This document shows, in pieces, positions 1-6,894 of a DNA stretch of 14,401 bases. Position numbers and translations under genes: made by a program. Position 1 is the stretch's first letter. Each line of letters starts with the position of its first letter. The DNA comes from JAYRWD01 sp041918255 (GTDB taxonomy: Bacteria; Patescibacteriota; Dojkabacteria; B142; WJKM01), in assembly GCA_041918255.1 (NCBI GenBank), contig JAYRWD010000019.1, positions 1 through 14,401 on the forward strand, read 5' to 3'. The notes beneath the pieces are model-generated. The model worked only from the letters and a program-made list of their open reading frames with translations. It ran no database searches and was not told the origin of the DNA.

Positions 1-1
1 A

Positions 2-172
2 GTTGAAGTTATTTGCGTAACCTCTCTTAATATTTTTAGTATCACCAAACTATGGTACAACAAGGCAATAAGACGGAATGAGGAAATATCATTATACTCT
101 CGTTTCTTATTAGCATTAATTTGTTGCCTTGTTGTACAAACAAATAGTTATAACGATTATTTAGGAGAGTAA
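2..172 (+). CDS. C-terminal end of a membrane protein (partial, unrecognised)
   Basis: The plus-strand frame starting at base 2 stays open for 56 codons and ends in TAA at 170-172. The gene would begin outside the window. The translation has two hydrophobic stretches (about residues 1-18 and 32-47 of the visible part) separated by a charged turn containing KAIRRNEE, which looks like two membrane segments joined by a cytoplasmic loop. In DNA this AT-rich, 56 open codons by chance is uncommon but not impossible. It would end 29 nt from the stop of the convergent AI-2E gene, which fits the tight packing elsewhere. I do not recognise a family. The alternative is that this is plain intergenic DNA; a 14-bp inverted repeat lies within it. 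Confidence 0.45.
   Translation, partial: VEVICVTSLNIFSITKLWYNKAIRRNEEISLYSRFLLALICCLVVQTNSYNDYLGE
55..137. repeat. 14-bp perfect inverted repeat with 55-nt spacer
   Basis: GTACAACAAGGCAA at 55-68 is repeated as its exact reverse complement at 124-137. The right arm is preceded by TTG, giving TTGTTGCCTTGTTG. No run of T follows on either strand, so it does not look like an intrinsic terminator. No convincing target-site duplication flanks it, so a miniature transposon is not supported. It overlaps the possible partial CDS at 2-172, and could be an mRNA hairpin or chance. Confidence 0.5.
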
Positions 173-201
173 GGCTTCCCGTTGGTTTGAGGAAAATCCG
201 C

Positions 202-1263
202 CTATGTTTTGTAGTATTTGTGGTAAACCTCGATGGTTGTGGTAAGCACTAGGATGATAATTGGACCAAATAAGAATCCGAATAGCCCAAAAAAGCGAAT
301 CCCTCCAAGAATGGATAATATGACAAGTAATGGATGAAGTTTTGAATCTTTGGATACCATTTTTGCTCTAAGTACATTATCAATATTGCTGACTATTAAG
401 ATACTAAATAATACTAGTATTAGACCTGGAATTAGATTACCGCTAAACATCATTACTAAACCTATGGGTACAGATATTAGGCTAGTACCAAATGTTGGGA
501 TAATTGCCATAAAGGTCATCAGAATCGTCCAGAAAACTACATACTCAACTCCTAGTATCCACATCATAATTCCAGTAATTATGCCCTGAGTAAAAGCAAT
601 TAGAAATGTACCACCTATCATTGTTTTTGAAACACTTATAATACGATTGATATATATATCATCAATAAAATTATCAAATGGGCTGAGCGATTTGATTAAG
701 TCAATAATTTTTTGATGATTAGGAAAAAATGATCCAAGTAGTAGGAAAAACAGTACAATCTGAGTAATTATATTAATAGAACTAAATCCAATTACAGCAA
801 AGTTTTGGATCAAAAAATTTGGGACTAAATTCACAAAATCGACTATAACTTGTTGTATTTCATGATAAGAAACCTCAAAGTCAGTACCTGGAACTGAATT
901 TAAAAATTTGTTTACTCTATCTAAAGTGTCCTCAGTTGTAATTTCATTGGTTGACATATAGAGTTGAATTTCTTTCCCGAATTCAACGGATTGCTTCACT
1001 ATCATATTCAACATAAATGTGAGGGGTATGAATATGCAAAGAAATATAAATAATACTGTGGAAAGAGATGATAAAAAGACTCTGCCGTTTAACTTTCGTT
1101 TTATCCATTCATATAATGGAATAAATATTATTGAAATCAAAAACGCCAGAAACATAAGTGAGATATATGGTTTGAGCAGCAAGTACGAAAAATATGTTAT
1201 CGCAAGAAAAAAAATATAAAAAACTACTTGTCTGTAAGTAATCTCTCTTGAGTGTATGTCCAA
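202..1263 (-). CDS. AI-2E family transporter (PerM/YdiK-like membrane protein)
   Basis: A 353-residue inner-membrane protein, the usual size for the AI-2E transporter family (PF01594). Hydrophobic segments lie at about residues 14-31, 33-52, 62-88, 155-180, 212-240, 241-270, 272-292 and 310-345, with a hydrophilic stretch around 90-150. The C-terminal half carries family hallmarks: LGVEYVVFW, then IIPTFGTSLISVPIG, and GFLFGPIIIL near the end. Family members export small molecules or ions (E. coli TqsA was linked to autoinducer-2, others to Na+/H+ antiport), so the substrate here is unknown. The start is TTG at 1263-1261, since an in-frame stop lies just upstream and the next Met is residue 37, inside a membrane segment. 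It lies 19 nt after the cohesin-like gene and is probably co-transcribed with it. Confidence 0.9.
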   Translation of the reverse strand: MDIHSREITYRQVVFYIFFLAITYFSYLLLKPYISLMFLAFLISIIFIPLYEWIKRKLNGRVFLSSLSTVLFIFLCIFIPLTFMLNMIVKQSVEFGKEIQLYMSTNEITTEDTLDRVNKFLNSVPGTDFEVSYHEIQQVIVDFVNLVPNFLIQNFAVIGFSSINIITQIVLFFLLLGSFFPNHQKIIDLIKSLSPFDNFIDDIYINRIISVSKTMIGGTFLIAFTQGIITGIMMWILGVEYVVFWTILMTFMAIIPTFGTSLISVPIGLVMMFSGNLIPGLILVLFSILIVSNIDNVLRAKMVSKDSKLHPLLVILSILGGIRFFGLFGFLFGPIIILVLTTTIEVYHKYYKT

Positions 1264-1282
1264 ATGAGGAATTAGTTAATAA

Positions 1283-1936
1283 TTATGTTACGTTAAGTTT
1301 CAAGGGCATGCCAGATGCTTTATAAACTATACCAATCCTTGAATCTGAACCGACAGTTACATCCGTAGATCCAGCTTGTAAAGCAGTAAAAACTATAGTT
1401 ATTATCTTATCGTTATTATTAATCCCTTCTATATTGACCATATCTAAAGCAATCCTAGATGTTGTTTCTAATGTTATATATGGTTTATATTTGTCATTTT
1501 CGTTCTCAAATTTGGCAAACTGAAGCTTTTGACTATCGAAATCTAATCGCATTTGAAAAGTCTCTTGTTTTTCAGAAGGCGGTAGATTTACAAGTGACAT
1601 TGAAATTCTTACTTCATCACCAACTTTATAATTCAAATCGCTTTTATCAGCTGCTAAAACAATTGATGTTTCCAAATTCTTACATTCGGTATTGCGGTTA
1701 CGATCAGAATCATCACAATCGGTCCCTTTGGTACAGTTTACTCCATATTCATCTTTATCCGCATCCTGACAAACATTAACTTGAGCGATAGTAGTTCCAT
1801 TAAGTCCATTCATATCTGCGGTCTTATTCTTGATCTGCCCCGAGCTCCATATCTGCCATAGTGACCAACCTAGGTACCCACCTGTTGCTAGGGCTATTAA
1901 TGTCAAAAATACTATTATCGAATTTAAGGCTTTCAT
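1283..1936 (-). CDS. Membrane-anchored protein with MopE-like metal-binding motif and cohesin-like domain
   Basis: 217 residues. Residues about 5-30 form one hydrophobic segment that would act as an uncleaved anchor or signal peptide, placing the rest outside the membrane. Residues 56-85 are rich in Cys and Asp: C56, C68, C74 and C85, with D58, D60 and D62 in DADKDEYG, then DCDDSD. This resembles the putative metal-binding motif found in MopE-type proteins and thrombospondin type-3 calcium loops. Residues about 90-217 look like a cohesin-like beta-sandwich (spaced hydrophobic strands, YKVGDEVRISMSLVNLP, RLDFDSQKLQF, ITIVFTALQAGSTDV). Cohesin folds bind dockerins in cellulosomes but also occur in many non-cellulosomal surface proteins. 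No enzyme domain is present. The start is the ATG at 1936. The ligand and partner are unknown; the domain call rests on pattern alone. Confidence 0.7.
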   Translation of the reverse strand: MKALNSIIVFLTLIALATGGYLGWSLWQIWSSGQIKNKTADMNGLNGTTIAQVNVCQDADKDEYGVNCTKGTDCDDSDRNRNTECKNLETSIVLAADKSDLNYKVGDEVRISMSLVNLPPSEKQETFQMRLDFDSQKLQFAKFENENDKYKPYITLETTSRIALDMVNIEGINNNDKIITIVFTALQAGSTDVTVGSDSRIGIVYKASGMPLKLNVT

Positions 1937-1966
1937 GTTTAGGCAGATATGAAAAGTTAATTACTT

Positions 1967-1972
1967 ATTATA
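1967..1972 (-). promoter_or_regulatory. Possible -10 box before the cohesin-like gene
   Basis: On the minus strand a perfect TATAAT lies in the 56-nt gap between ssb and the cohesin-like gene, about 30 nt before the ATG at 1936. No good -35 box is seen 16-18 nt upstream. In AT-rich DNA such a hexamer can occur by chance. Confidence 0.28.
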
Positions 1973-1992
1973 ATATTTATTTCAATTACATT

Positions 1993-2442
1993 TTAGAATG
2001 GTAAATCGTTCGGATCAATACTATCTTCAGATACGTCATCAGAACCCTTGGAACTCTTTCCTGAGGTTTTGGTTGATTCTTGTGATCGTGTATCGACACC
2101 TTTTTCATATCTATCTAACAGAATTATCTTATCAGCAACAATTTCTACCTTTGTACGTTGTGCCCCTTCTTTGTCTTCCCATTTTCTTTTCATTAAACGA
2201 CCTTGAATATAAACTCGAGTTCCCTTTTTTGCCCTTTGCGATAGCATCTCCGCGTCGTTCCCCCAAATTACTATATCGTGAAAAGTAACTTCTTCTTTCC
2301 ATTCTTCACCTACTTTATAGTTTCTATTTGTTGCAAGACCGAAGTTAGTAACAGAAAATCCATTCGGCGTATGTTTTAGTTCAATTTCATTAGTAATATT
2401 ACCAATAAGTCGGACTTCATTAATATCTCCAAATACTCCCAT
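1993..2442 (-). CDS. ssb: Single-stranded DNA-binding protein
   Basis: 149 residues. The OB-fold covers about residues 1-112, opening with the typical NEVRLIGNITNEIELKHTPNG and continuing through VTFHDIVIWG, KKGTRVYIQGRL and KVEIVADKIILLD. A Ser/Lys/Asp-rich flexible linker follows (about 113-141), and the protein ends in DPNDLPF, the acidic tip that docks replication and repair partners in bacterial SSBs. It coats single-stranded DNA in replication, recombination and repair, normally as a tetramer. The length is slightly short of E. coli SSB (178 aa) because of a short linker. The ATG at 2442 gives the expected N-terminus. It is first in a minus-strand group of three, and unusually is not next to rpsF or rpsR here. 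Confidence 0.97.
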   Translation of the reverse strand: MGVFGDINEVRLIGNITNEIELKHTPNGFSVTNFGLATNRNYKVGEEWKEEVTFHDIVIWGNDAEMLSQRAKKGTRVYIQGRLMKRKWEDKEGAQRTKVEIVADKIILLDRYEKGVDTRSQESTKTSGKSSKGSDDVSEDSIDPNDLPF

Positions 2443-2678
2443 AGCTTGATAAATAATAAATAAGAAATTGGGTTATCTGAATTTACAATATTCGCCGATC
2501 TAGAGCAAGTGGTTTTGTAGCTAAATTATTTCCATGTGTCATAGGCTTTAATACGAAATTCAAACTATTATATTTTCGAAGATCTATTTTGCAGTTATAG
2601 TGTTAGCAAATCTGCTTTTAGAAGTTTAATTTCCTAAGCTAAATTATGAAAACAATTTGTCAATTTAAAGAATGAAAT
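2443..2678. other. 236-nt intergenic region upstream of ssb
   Basis: This gap separates the end of the phosphorylase gene from the ssb start, both on the minus strand. No GC-rich hairpin with a T-run follows the phosphorylase stop, so no intrinsic terminator is visible. Two weak promoter candidates for ssb face left: a perfect TATAAT at 2567-2572 (minus) without a clear -35, and TTGCTC/17 nt/TAAATT at 2480-2508. A 26-codon minus-strand frame (2483-2563, TTG start; internal ATG at 2542) encodes KPMTHGNNLATKPLALDRRIL-like sequence; it has no recognised homologue and may be chance. An 11-bp direct repeat AGCTAAATTAT occurs at 2519 and 2637. Confidence 0.5.
2480..2508 (-). promoter_or_regulatory. 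Possible sigma-70-type promoter for ssb
   Basis: On the minus strand TTGCTC (2508-2503) and TAAATT (2485-2480) are 17 nt apart, a standard spacing for -35 and -10 boxes. This would start a leader of about 30 nt before the ssb ATG. The match to consensus is partial. Confidence 0.25.
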
Positions 2679-4700
2679 TTATGTATCTAAAATATTCTGA
2701 TAAATATCCATATACTCTTCTAGCATTCTTTGAGCGCTATATCTGGTTACAATTTCTTTCATGGTGCGCTTCATTTTATTTATCCAATCCTTCTTGTCGG
2801 TATTATAGTATGTTGGGACAATCTCTTCTCTTATGATTCGATAAATTTCATTATTTATATTCTCTTGAGGTAAAACCCAGCCTTTATCAGACCAATCTAC
2901 TTCATCTGTCCAGCCATCTAAAGTGGTAAATTGTAATACTCCATTCGCACCTGCTTTCATTCCACTTGTACCGCAGGCTTCTTCAAACCTCGCTGGATTG
3001 TTTAGCCAAACATCGGCTCCAGAAACCAAATAACGGGCAACGTTCCAATTATAACCAGTAACATAAACCACTTTATTTTTAAATTGATTCATTTTAGTAA
3101 TTTCGATTATTTTTTGAAGCAGCTCTTTGCCCTTAATGTCTCGTGGATGCGCTTTACCGCCGATGATAAATTGCAGAGGATACTCTTTATTTTCAATTAG
3201 TGCTTGTAATGCTTCAAGATTATGCAGAAAAATATCAGGACGTTTGTACGCTGTGAAACGTCTTGTCCAGACAATTGTAAGTTTGCTTGGGGTAAGAGAA
3301 CAACCTAGTACAGAGTTCAACGCTTCAATTAGTTTGATTTTTAGTTCTAAGTGTTTTTCAAATAATAATTCATCCGGAATATTATAAATTTTATTCCATA
3401 TAGGATTTGATGTTGGTAAGTACCATTCGTAGTCGACATATTTTGCAAAAAGTTCTTGAAAAGGTTTAGCAACCCATGTAGGTAAATGGACTCCATTTGT
3501 AATAGCTTCCATAGGATAATCAGGCCATATCTTTGATGCTGCTTTTCCGTGCAATATGCTTACGGCATTTGATTTCTCGGAGCCTTTCAATCCCATGATA
3601 GTCATAGAAAACTTCCCGCCAGAATAAAGTTGGTCACTCCCAACATTAAAGATTTTATTAAAATCAAATTGCATTTGCTTAGCGTAGGCGTCTAAATATT
3701 TCCTTGTTAATTCGTAATCAAATCTGTCATTCCCCGCGGCATTAAGAGTATGATTAGTGAATATAATATTATGTTTTGCACCTTCAAACAGTAAATCGAA
3801 ATCTTTGGAAGGTTGACTGCTAAGCATTTTGGCGAGCACCACAAAGCTAGCATGTCCTTCGTTTAAATGAAATATACTGGGAAAGATGCCTAAATTAGTC
3901 AGCAATCTATAACCACCAATACCTAATACAATTTCTTGACGGATTCTTGTATCCTCATCTCCACCGTATAGATGAGATGTTATCATTCTATCAATTGGAT
4001 CTGTATTTTTTTCAAAATTTGTATCTAGAAGATAAAGAGAGTTTCTTCCAACTTTGGCTTCCCAGGCTCTAACATATACAGGATGATCAATTACCGTTAC
4101 TTCTGATTCTGCGACTAATCCTTTGCTTGTTTTGGCCAGTTTAAGAAGGGAAGAAGCTGGATCTTGGGGTATATAGTTTTCTCTTTGCATCCCACTCTCA
4201 TCAATATCCTGATGGAAATAACCATTATGATAATAAATTCCTACACCAACCAGTGGAATACCCATGTCATTTGATTGTTTTAAAAAATCACCTGCCAAAA
4301 TTCCAAGCCCTCCTGAGTAAATTTGAAGCCATTCCACCAGTCCAAACTCGGCAGAAAAATAGGCAATTGGATTTGAATATAGTTGATGGAGAATACCCTT
4401 ATTGAGGTATACCTGGTCAAACCAATGGGGCGAGGTACTATATCTGTGAAGTCGTAGCAGGCCCTGCTCTAATACATTTAATCCTTTTGCGAATTCAGCA
4501 ATATTGGTTTCAGATATATAGCGGCGAATAGTATTTATTGGTGGTTGGGTCTTACGCCAGTTGTAGGCGTCAAGTTTATCTATAAATTCATACAAGTCCT
4601 TATCCCAAGTATAGTGAAGATTTGAAAATACTTCTTCAAGCCTCTTTTCGAGGTATTCGGGATCGTTAAAAAATTGCGCATTGTCATTGGGCAGTGTCAT
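2679..4700 (-). CDS. glgP: Alpha-glucan (glycogen) phosphorylase, GT35
   Basis: Cleaves terminal alpha-1,4 glucosyl units of glycogen or maltodextrin with phosphate, giving glucose-1-phosphate; cytoplasmic and PLP-dependent. At 673 residues it is the short bacterial/archaeal type (TIGR02094-like), not the ~800-residue E. coli type. N-terminal residues about 10-110 match the DUF3417 region (WDKDLYEFIDKLD). Then come IAYFSAEFGL and the glycine-rich YSGGLGILAGDFLKQSND. Later motifs are HLNEGHASF, ITNGVHLPTW, WTRRFTAYKRPD, IIGGKAHPRD and GADVWLNNPARFEEACGTSGMK, whose Lys (about residue 582) is the PLP attachment site. A TTG at 4718 would add MLLLVS, but the ATG at 4700 fits the family better. It stands alone, divergent from the mur operon, with the debranching and GH15 genes at the other end of the window. 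Confidence 0.95.
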   Translation of the reverse strand: MTLPNDNAQFFNDPEYLEKRLEEVFSNLHYTWDKDLYEFIDKLDAYNWRKTQPPINTIRRYISETNIAEFAKGLNVLEQGLLRLHRYSTSPHWFDQVYLNKGILHQLYSNPIAYFSAEFGLVEWLQIYSGGLGILAGDFLKQSNDMGIPLVGVGIYYHNGYFHQDIDESGMQRENYIPQDPASSLLKLAKTSKGLVAESEVTVIDHPVYVRAWEAKVGRNSLYLLDTNFEKNTDPIDRMITSHLYGGDEDTRIRQEIVLGIGGYRLLTNLGIFPSIFHLNEGHASFVVLAKMLSSQPSKDFDLLFEGAKHNIIFTNHTLNAAGNDRFDYELTRKYLDAYAKQMQFDFNKIFNVGSDQLYSGGKFSMTIMGLKGSEKSNAVSILHGKAASKIWPDYPMEAITNGVHLPTWVAKPFQELFAKYVDYEWYLPTSNPIWNKIYNIPDELLFEKHLELKIKLIEALNSVLGCSLTPSKLTIVWTRRFTAYKRPDIFLHNLEALQALIENKEYPLQFIIGGKAHPRDIKGKELLQKIIEITKMNQFKNKVVYVTGYNWNVARYLVSGADVWLNNPARFEEACGTSGMKAGANGVLQFTTLDGWTDEVDWSDKGWVLPQENINNEIYRIIREEIVPTYYNTDKKDWINKMKRTMKEIVTRYSAQRMLEEYMDIYQNILDT

Positions 4701-4733
4701 AGAGACCAAAAGTAACAAAAAAAAGCGAAAAAA

Positions 4734-4758
4734 GTAATATTTTGTAATATTTATACCA
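4734..4758 (-). promoter_or_regulatory. Extended -10 promoter for the phosphorylase gene, overlapping a direct repeat
   Basis: On the minus strand TGGTATAAA at 4758-4750 matches an extended -10 (TGnTATAAT with one mismatch). Transcription would start near 4743, leaving a leader of about 43 nt before the ATG at 4700. No good -35 box is seen, which extended -10 promoters can lack. Just downstream, GTAATATTT occurs twice in tandem (plus-strand 4734-4742 and 4744-4752, 10-bp period), one helical turn apart. It could be an operator or AT-rich chance. Confidence 0.38.
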
Positions 4759-4771
4759 GTTTTGCGATATA

Positions 4772-4816
4772 TTTAGAGTGATATCTTTCTACTTTATTCT
4801 AATAATATATATTATT
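4772..4816 (+). promoter_or_regulatory. Possible murA-operon promoter followed by a 16-bp perfect palindrome
   Basis: TTTAGA (4772-4777) and TATTCT (4795-4800) are 17 nt apart and could be -35 and -10 boxes for the plus-strand operon, though each matches consensus at only 4 of 6 positions. Directly after them, AATAATATATATTATT at 4801-4816 is a perfect palindrome ending 9 nt before the ATG at 4826, where a ribosome binding site would normally lie. It is A/T only, so chance is possible. Confidence 0.3.
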
Positions 4817-4825
4817 TTTTGATAT

Positions 4826-6109
4826 ATGTCGAAATTTGTAATAAATGGTAAAAAACCAATCGGTGGTGTTCTCAAACCCTGTGGCAATAAAAATGCTGTT
4901 TTAAAAATGATTCCAGCGACATTATTGACAAAAGATGAGGTAGTTTTGACGAATGTACCATGTATATCTGACGTAGACTCTATGTTAGAAATTATGCGCG
5001 AATTAGGATCGAAATTTGATTATGATAAGGAGAACGGAATTCTAAAGTTGCAGACTAAAGAAATATTAACTACTCAAGTTAATTCTGCTAGCGCAAAAAA
5101 ACTTCGAGCTTCAAATATGTTTTTAGGTCCCTTACTGGCACGAGAAGGTACTGTCACCAGCGTAAATCCAGGAGGAGATATGATAGGTCCAAGGGAAATG
5201 ACTGCGCATTTCGACGGATTGACCCAGTTAGGAGCAGAGGTTAAGTACAATTCTGCGGAAGAATTTACACTTTCTGGTTCACTTCGGGGAAACAGGATTT
5301 ACCTATACGAACCAAGCGTGACTGCAACTGAAAATGTTTTATTGGCAGCTTCTTTGACGCCTGGGAAGACAAGCATCGTAAACGCCGCTACAGAACCCCA
5401 TGTACAATCACTATGTGGCCTGTTAGAGTCTATGGGAGCCAAAATTGATGGTATTGGTAGCAATGTAGTACATGTCGTTGGTACAAATGAGTTACATGGA
5501 ACAACCTGGAAGGTTCCTATGGATCATATATATATTGCCACTTTTGTCATAATGGCAGCTATTACTGGAGGTCAACTACTAATTGAAGATGTAAAAAAAG
5601 AAGATATGGAGCCGATTCTTGCACCATTAGCTAGATTGGGGTTGAGAACGGAGATTAATGACGACCAGTTAATTGTTCCTGCTAAGCAAAATTTAGTTAT
5701 AGACGATCCGATATGGGCAAGGATTAAGGGTATATATTCCCAACCTTGGCCATGCTTCCCAACGGATATCATGAGTTGTGCAATAGTTTTGGCAACACAG
5801 ACCGAAGGAGCACTTTTGTTTTTTGAAAAAATGTATCCAGGACGAATGTTTTTTGCTAATTACCTAAATGGTATGGGTGCGAGTATAATCATTGCCGATC
5901 CACATCGTCTGGTAGTGAATGGAGCTACCAAGCTTCATGGAATGTGCGGATTACAGGCTCCCGATATTAGGGCGGGTGTTGCTTACGTCGCGGCTGCTTT
6001 GTGCGCAGAGGGTGAAACTACTATCGAAAATGTTGAACATATTGATAGGGGATATCCCAATATAGAAAATACATTATTGAAATTAGGTGCAGATATAAAA
6101 CGAATTTAA
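4826..6109 (+). CDS. murA: UDP-N-acetylglucosamine 1-carboxyvinyltransferase (MurA-like), Cys-to-Asp active site
   Basis: Transfers enolpyruvate from PEP to UDP-GlcNAc, the first committed step of peptidoglycan synthesis, in the cytoplasm. The 427-residue length equals that of typical MurA (about 419). Conserved residues include K22 and N23 (GNKNAVL), R94 (LRASNMFLGPL), R123 (IGPRE), D314 (FPTD), R340, R382 (DIRAG) and R408 (HIDRGY). The loop residue that is Cys115 in E. coli is D118 here (PGGDMIG, codon at 5177-5179). The same Cys-to-Asp change is known in Mycobacterium, Chlamydia and Borrelia MurA and confers fosfomycin insensitivity while retaining activity. The start is ATG at 4826, with no Shine-Dalgarno motif. 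It is the first gene of a six-gene plus-strand operon. The call is confident at family level; a second canonical MurA elsewhere in the genome cannot be excluded. Confidence 0.92.
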   Translation: MSKFVINGKKPIGGVLKPCGNKNAVLKMIPATLLTKDEVVLTNVPCISDVDSMLEIMRELGSKFDYDKENGILKLQTKEILTTQVNSASAKKLRASNMFLGPLLAREGTVTSVNPGGDMIGPREMTAHFDGLTQLGAEVKYNSAEEFTLSGSLRGNRIYLYEPSVTATENVLLAASLTPGKTSIVNAATEPHVQSLCGLLESMGAKIDGIGSNVVHVVGTNELHGTTWKVPMDHIYIATFVIMAAITGGQLLIEDVKKEDMEPILAPLARLGLRTEINDDQLIVPAKQNLVIDDPIWARIKGIYSQPWPCFPTDIMSCAIVLATQTEGALLFFEKMYPGRMFFANYLNGMGASIIIADPHRLVVNGATKLHGMCGLQAPDIRAGVAYVAAALCAEGETTIENVEHIDRGYPNIENTLLKLGADIKRI

Positions 6110-6125
6110 GTAAATTATGTGAAAT

Positions 6126-6884
6126 ATGAAAAAAGGAAAATCGTTTTTTCGGATTATTTTAAAAGTCATCCTAGAGTACTTGGCGAAATTGACAATAAGA
6201 AAACACAAAATAAGATTTGTGGTAATTGTCGGATGGTACGGGACTGAGATTATACGTGAACAAACTTACGAGATATTGAATACACATATTTCGTGTAGAA
6301 GGAATACACATGATATTTGGTGGGATCTTTCATTACCGAACATTATTTTAGGATACGCTGATACCCAACGATCAGTCGTACAATGGTTGCTTCTTATTTT
6401 TAGCACGTTGGTTGCGTTGCTCAAGAATCGTTTCAATCCACATATAATAATTTTAGATTTAAATTTGGGTGCTCCAGATATTGTTAATTATTGGAGCAAA
6501 ATCGTTACTCCCGAGATTTTGATTATTGTCAATAAGGATAGAAAGATAAATAATCTTGCCGAAAAGTTAGAGCTCAAAACTCTTAGTGCTAAAGGACAGG
6601 TCCTAAAATATTTCAAGGAAATTAAGACAGGAGATCGTGGTTTTAGCTATATTTTGGATAATAAGATAAGAAAAGTGATTACTCATAGAAATGTATATAA
6701 TTTTGGTTTTCAAATGAGCAGGCTCGAAATCGAATTGGTGGCTCCAGCCATAGCTGCAAGCGAGGCGTTTGGAATTACAAAAAGCGATATAATTGCCGAG
6801 TTAGATAAAATAAATACTTTAGAAAACATTGCCTCCGCTATAAAGCGAAATAAGGAAAGGTTGTTTTTTGAAGAAAAACAATAA
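6126..6884 (+). CDS. Truncated, degenerate MurF-like Mur ligase (probable pseudo-enzyme)
   Basis: 252 residues, against about 450 for MurF. The N-terminus (ILEYLAKLTIRKHKIRFVVIVG) resembles the short lead-in to the ATP-binding domain of reduced MurF homologues. The P-loop, usually GxxGKT/S, reads GWYGTEIIREQ at residues 36-46, so the ATP-binding Lys is missing. Further resemblance follows: RRNTHDIWWDLSLPNIILGY (residues 58-77) aligns by eye with the N-N-x-G-x-P-x-T-I-L-G region, FNPHIIILDLNLGAPDIV with the ELG.D.PGDI region, and VTPEILIIVNKDRK with the V.P.I...TNIG..H strand, where the metal-binding His is lost. LVAPAIAASEAFGI resembles the NALAAIAVA helix. The C-terminal ligase domain is absent. 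The frame is intact. It lies 16 nt after murA and 10 nt before the sigma gene. Catalysis is unlikely; a scaffold or regulatory role is inference. Confidence 0.62.
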   Translation: MKKGKSFFRIILKVILEYLAKLTIRKHKIRFVVIVGWYGTEIIREQTYEILNTHISCRRNTHDIWWDLSLPNIILGYADTQRSVVQWLLLIFSTLVALLKNRFNPHIIILDLNLGAPDIVNYWSKIVTPEILIIVNKDRKINNLAEKLELKTLSAKGQVLKYFKEIKTGDRGFSYILDNKIRKVITHRNVYNFGFQMSRLEIELVAPAIAASEAFGITKSDIIAELDKINTLENIASAIKRNKERLFFEEKQ

Positions 6885-6894
6885 AAGAATCAAT

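Noticed and set aside
1..201. Insertion sequence or miniature transposon defined by the 14-bp inverted repeat
   Set aside because: Only 83 bp in all, no transposase remnant and no exact target-site duplication on its flanks.
350..1219. Plus-strand open frames of 79 and 66 codons opposite the AI-2E gene
   Set aside because: They lie wholly within a clearly conserved minus-strand gene and show no domain character of their own.
1459..2288. Plus-strand frames opposite the cohesin-like gene and ssb
   Set aside because: Antisense shadows; ssb is certain on the other strand and the frames have low-complexity, uncharacteristic composition.
2519..2647. 11-bp direct repeat AGCTAAATTAT in the ssb leader
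   Set aside because: Only two copies, very A/T-rich and 118 nt apart; within chance expectation for this composition.
4701..4718. TTG start extending the phosphorylase by MLLLVS
   Set aside because: The ATG at 4700 starts the natural N-terminus and the extension would shorten an already short leader and overlap no useful motif.
6868..6894. TTG start for the sigma factor overlapping the MurF-like gene
   Set aside because: The ATG at 6895 removes the 17-nt overlap and loses no conserved residue.
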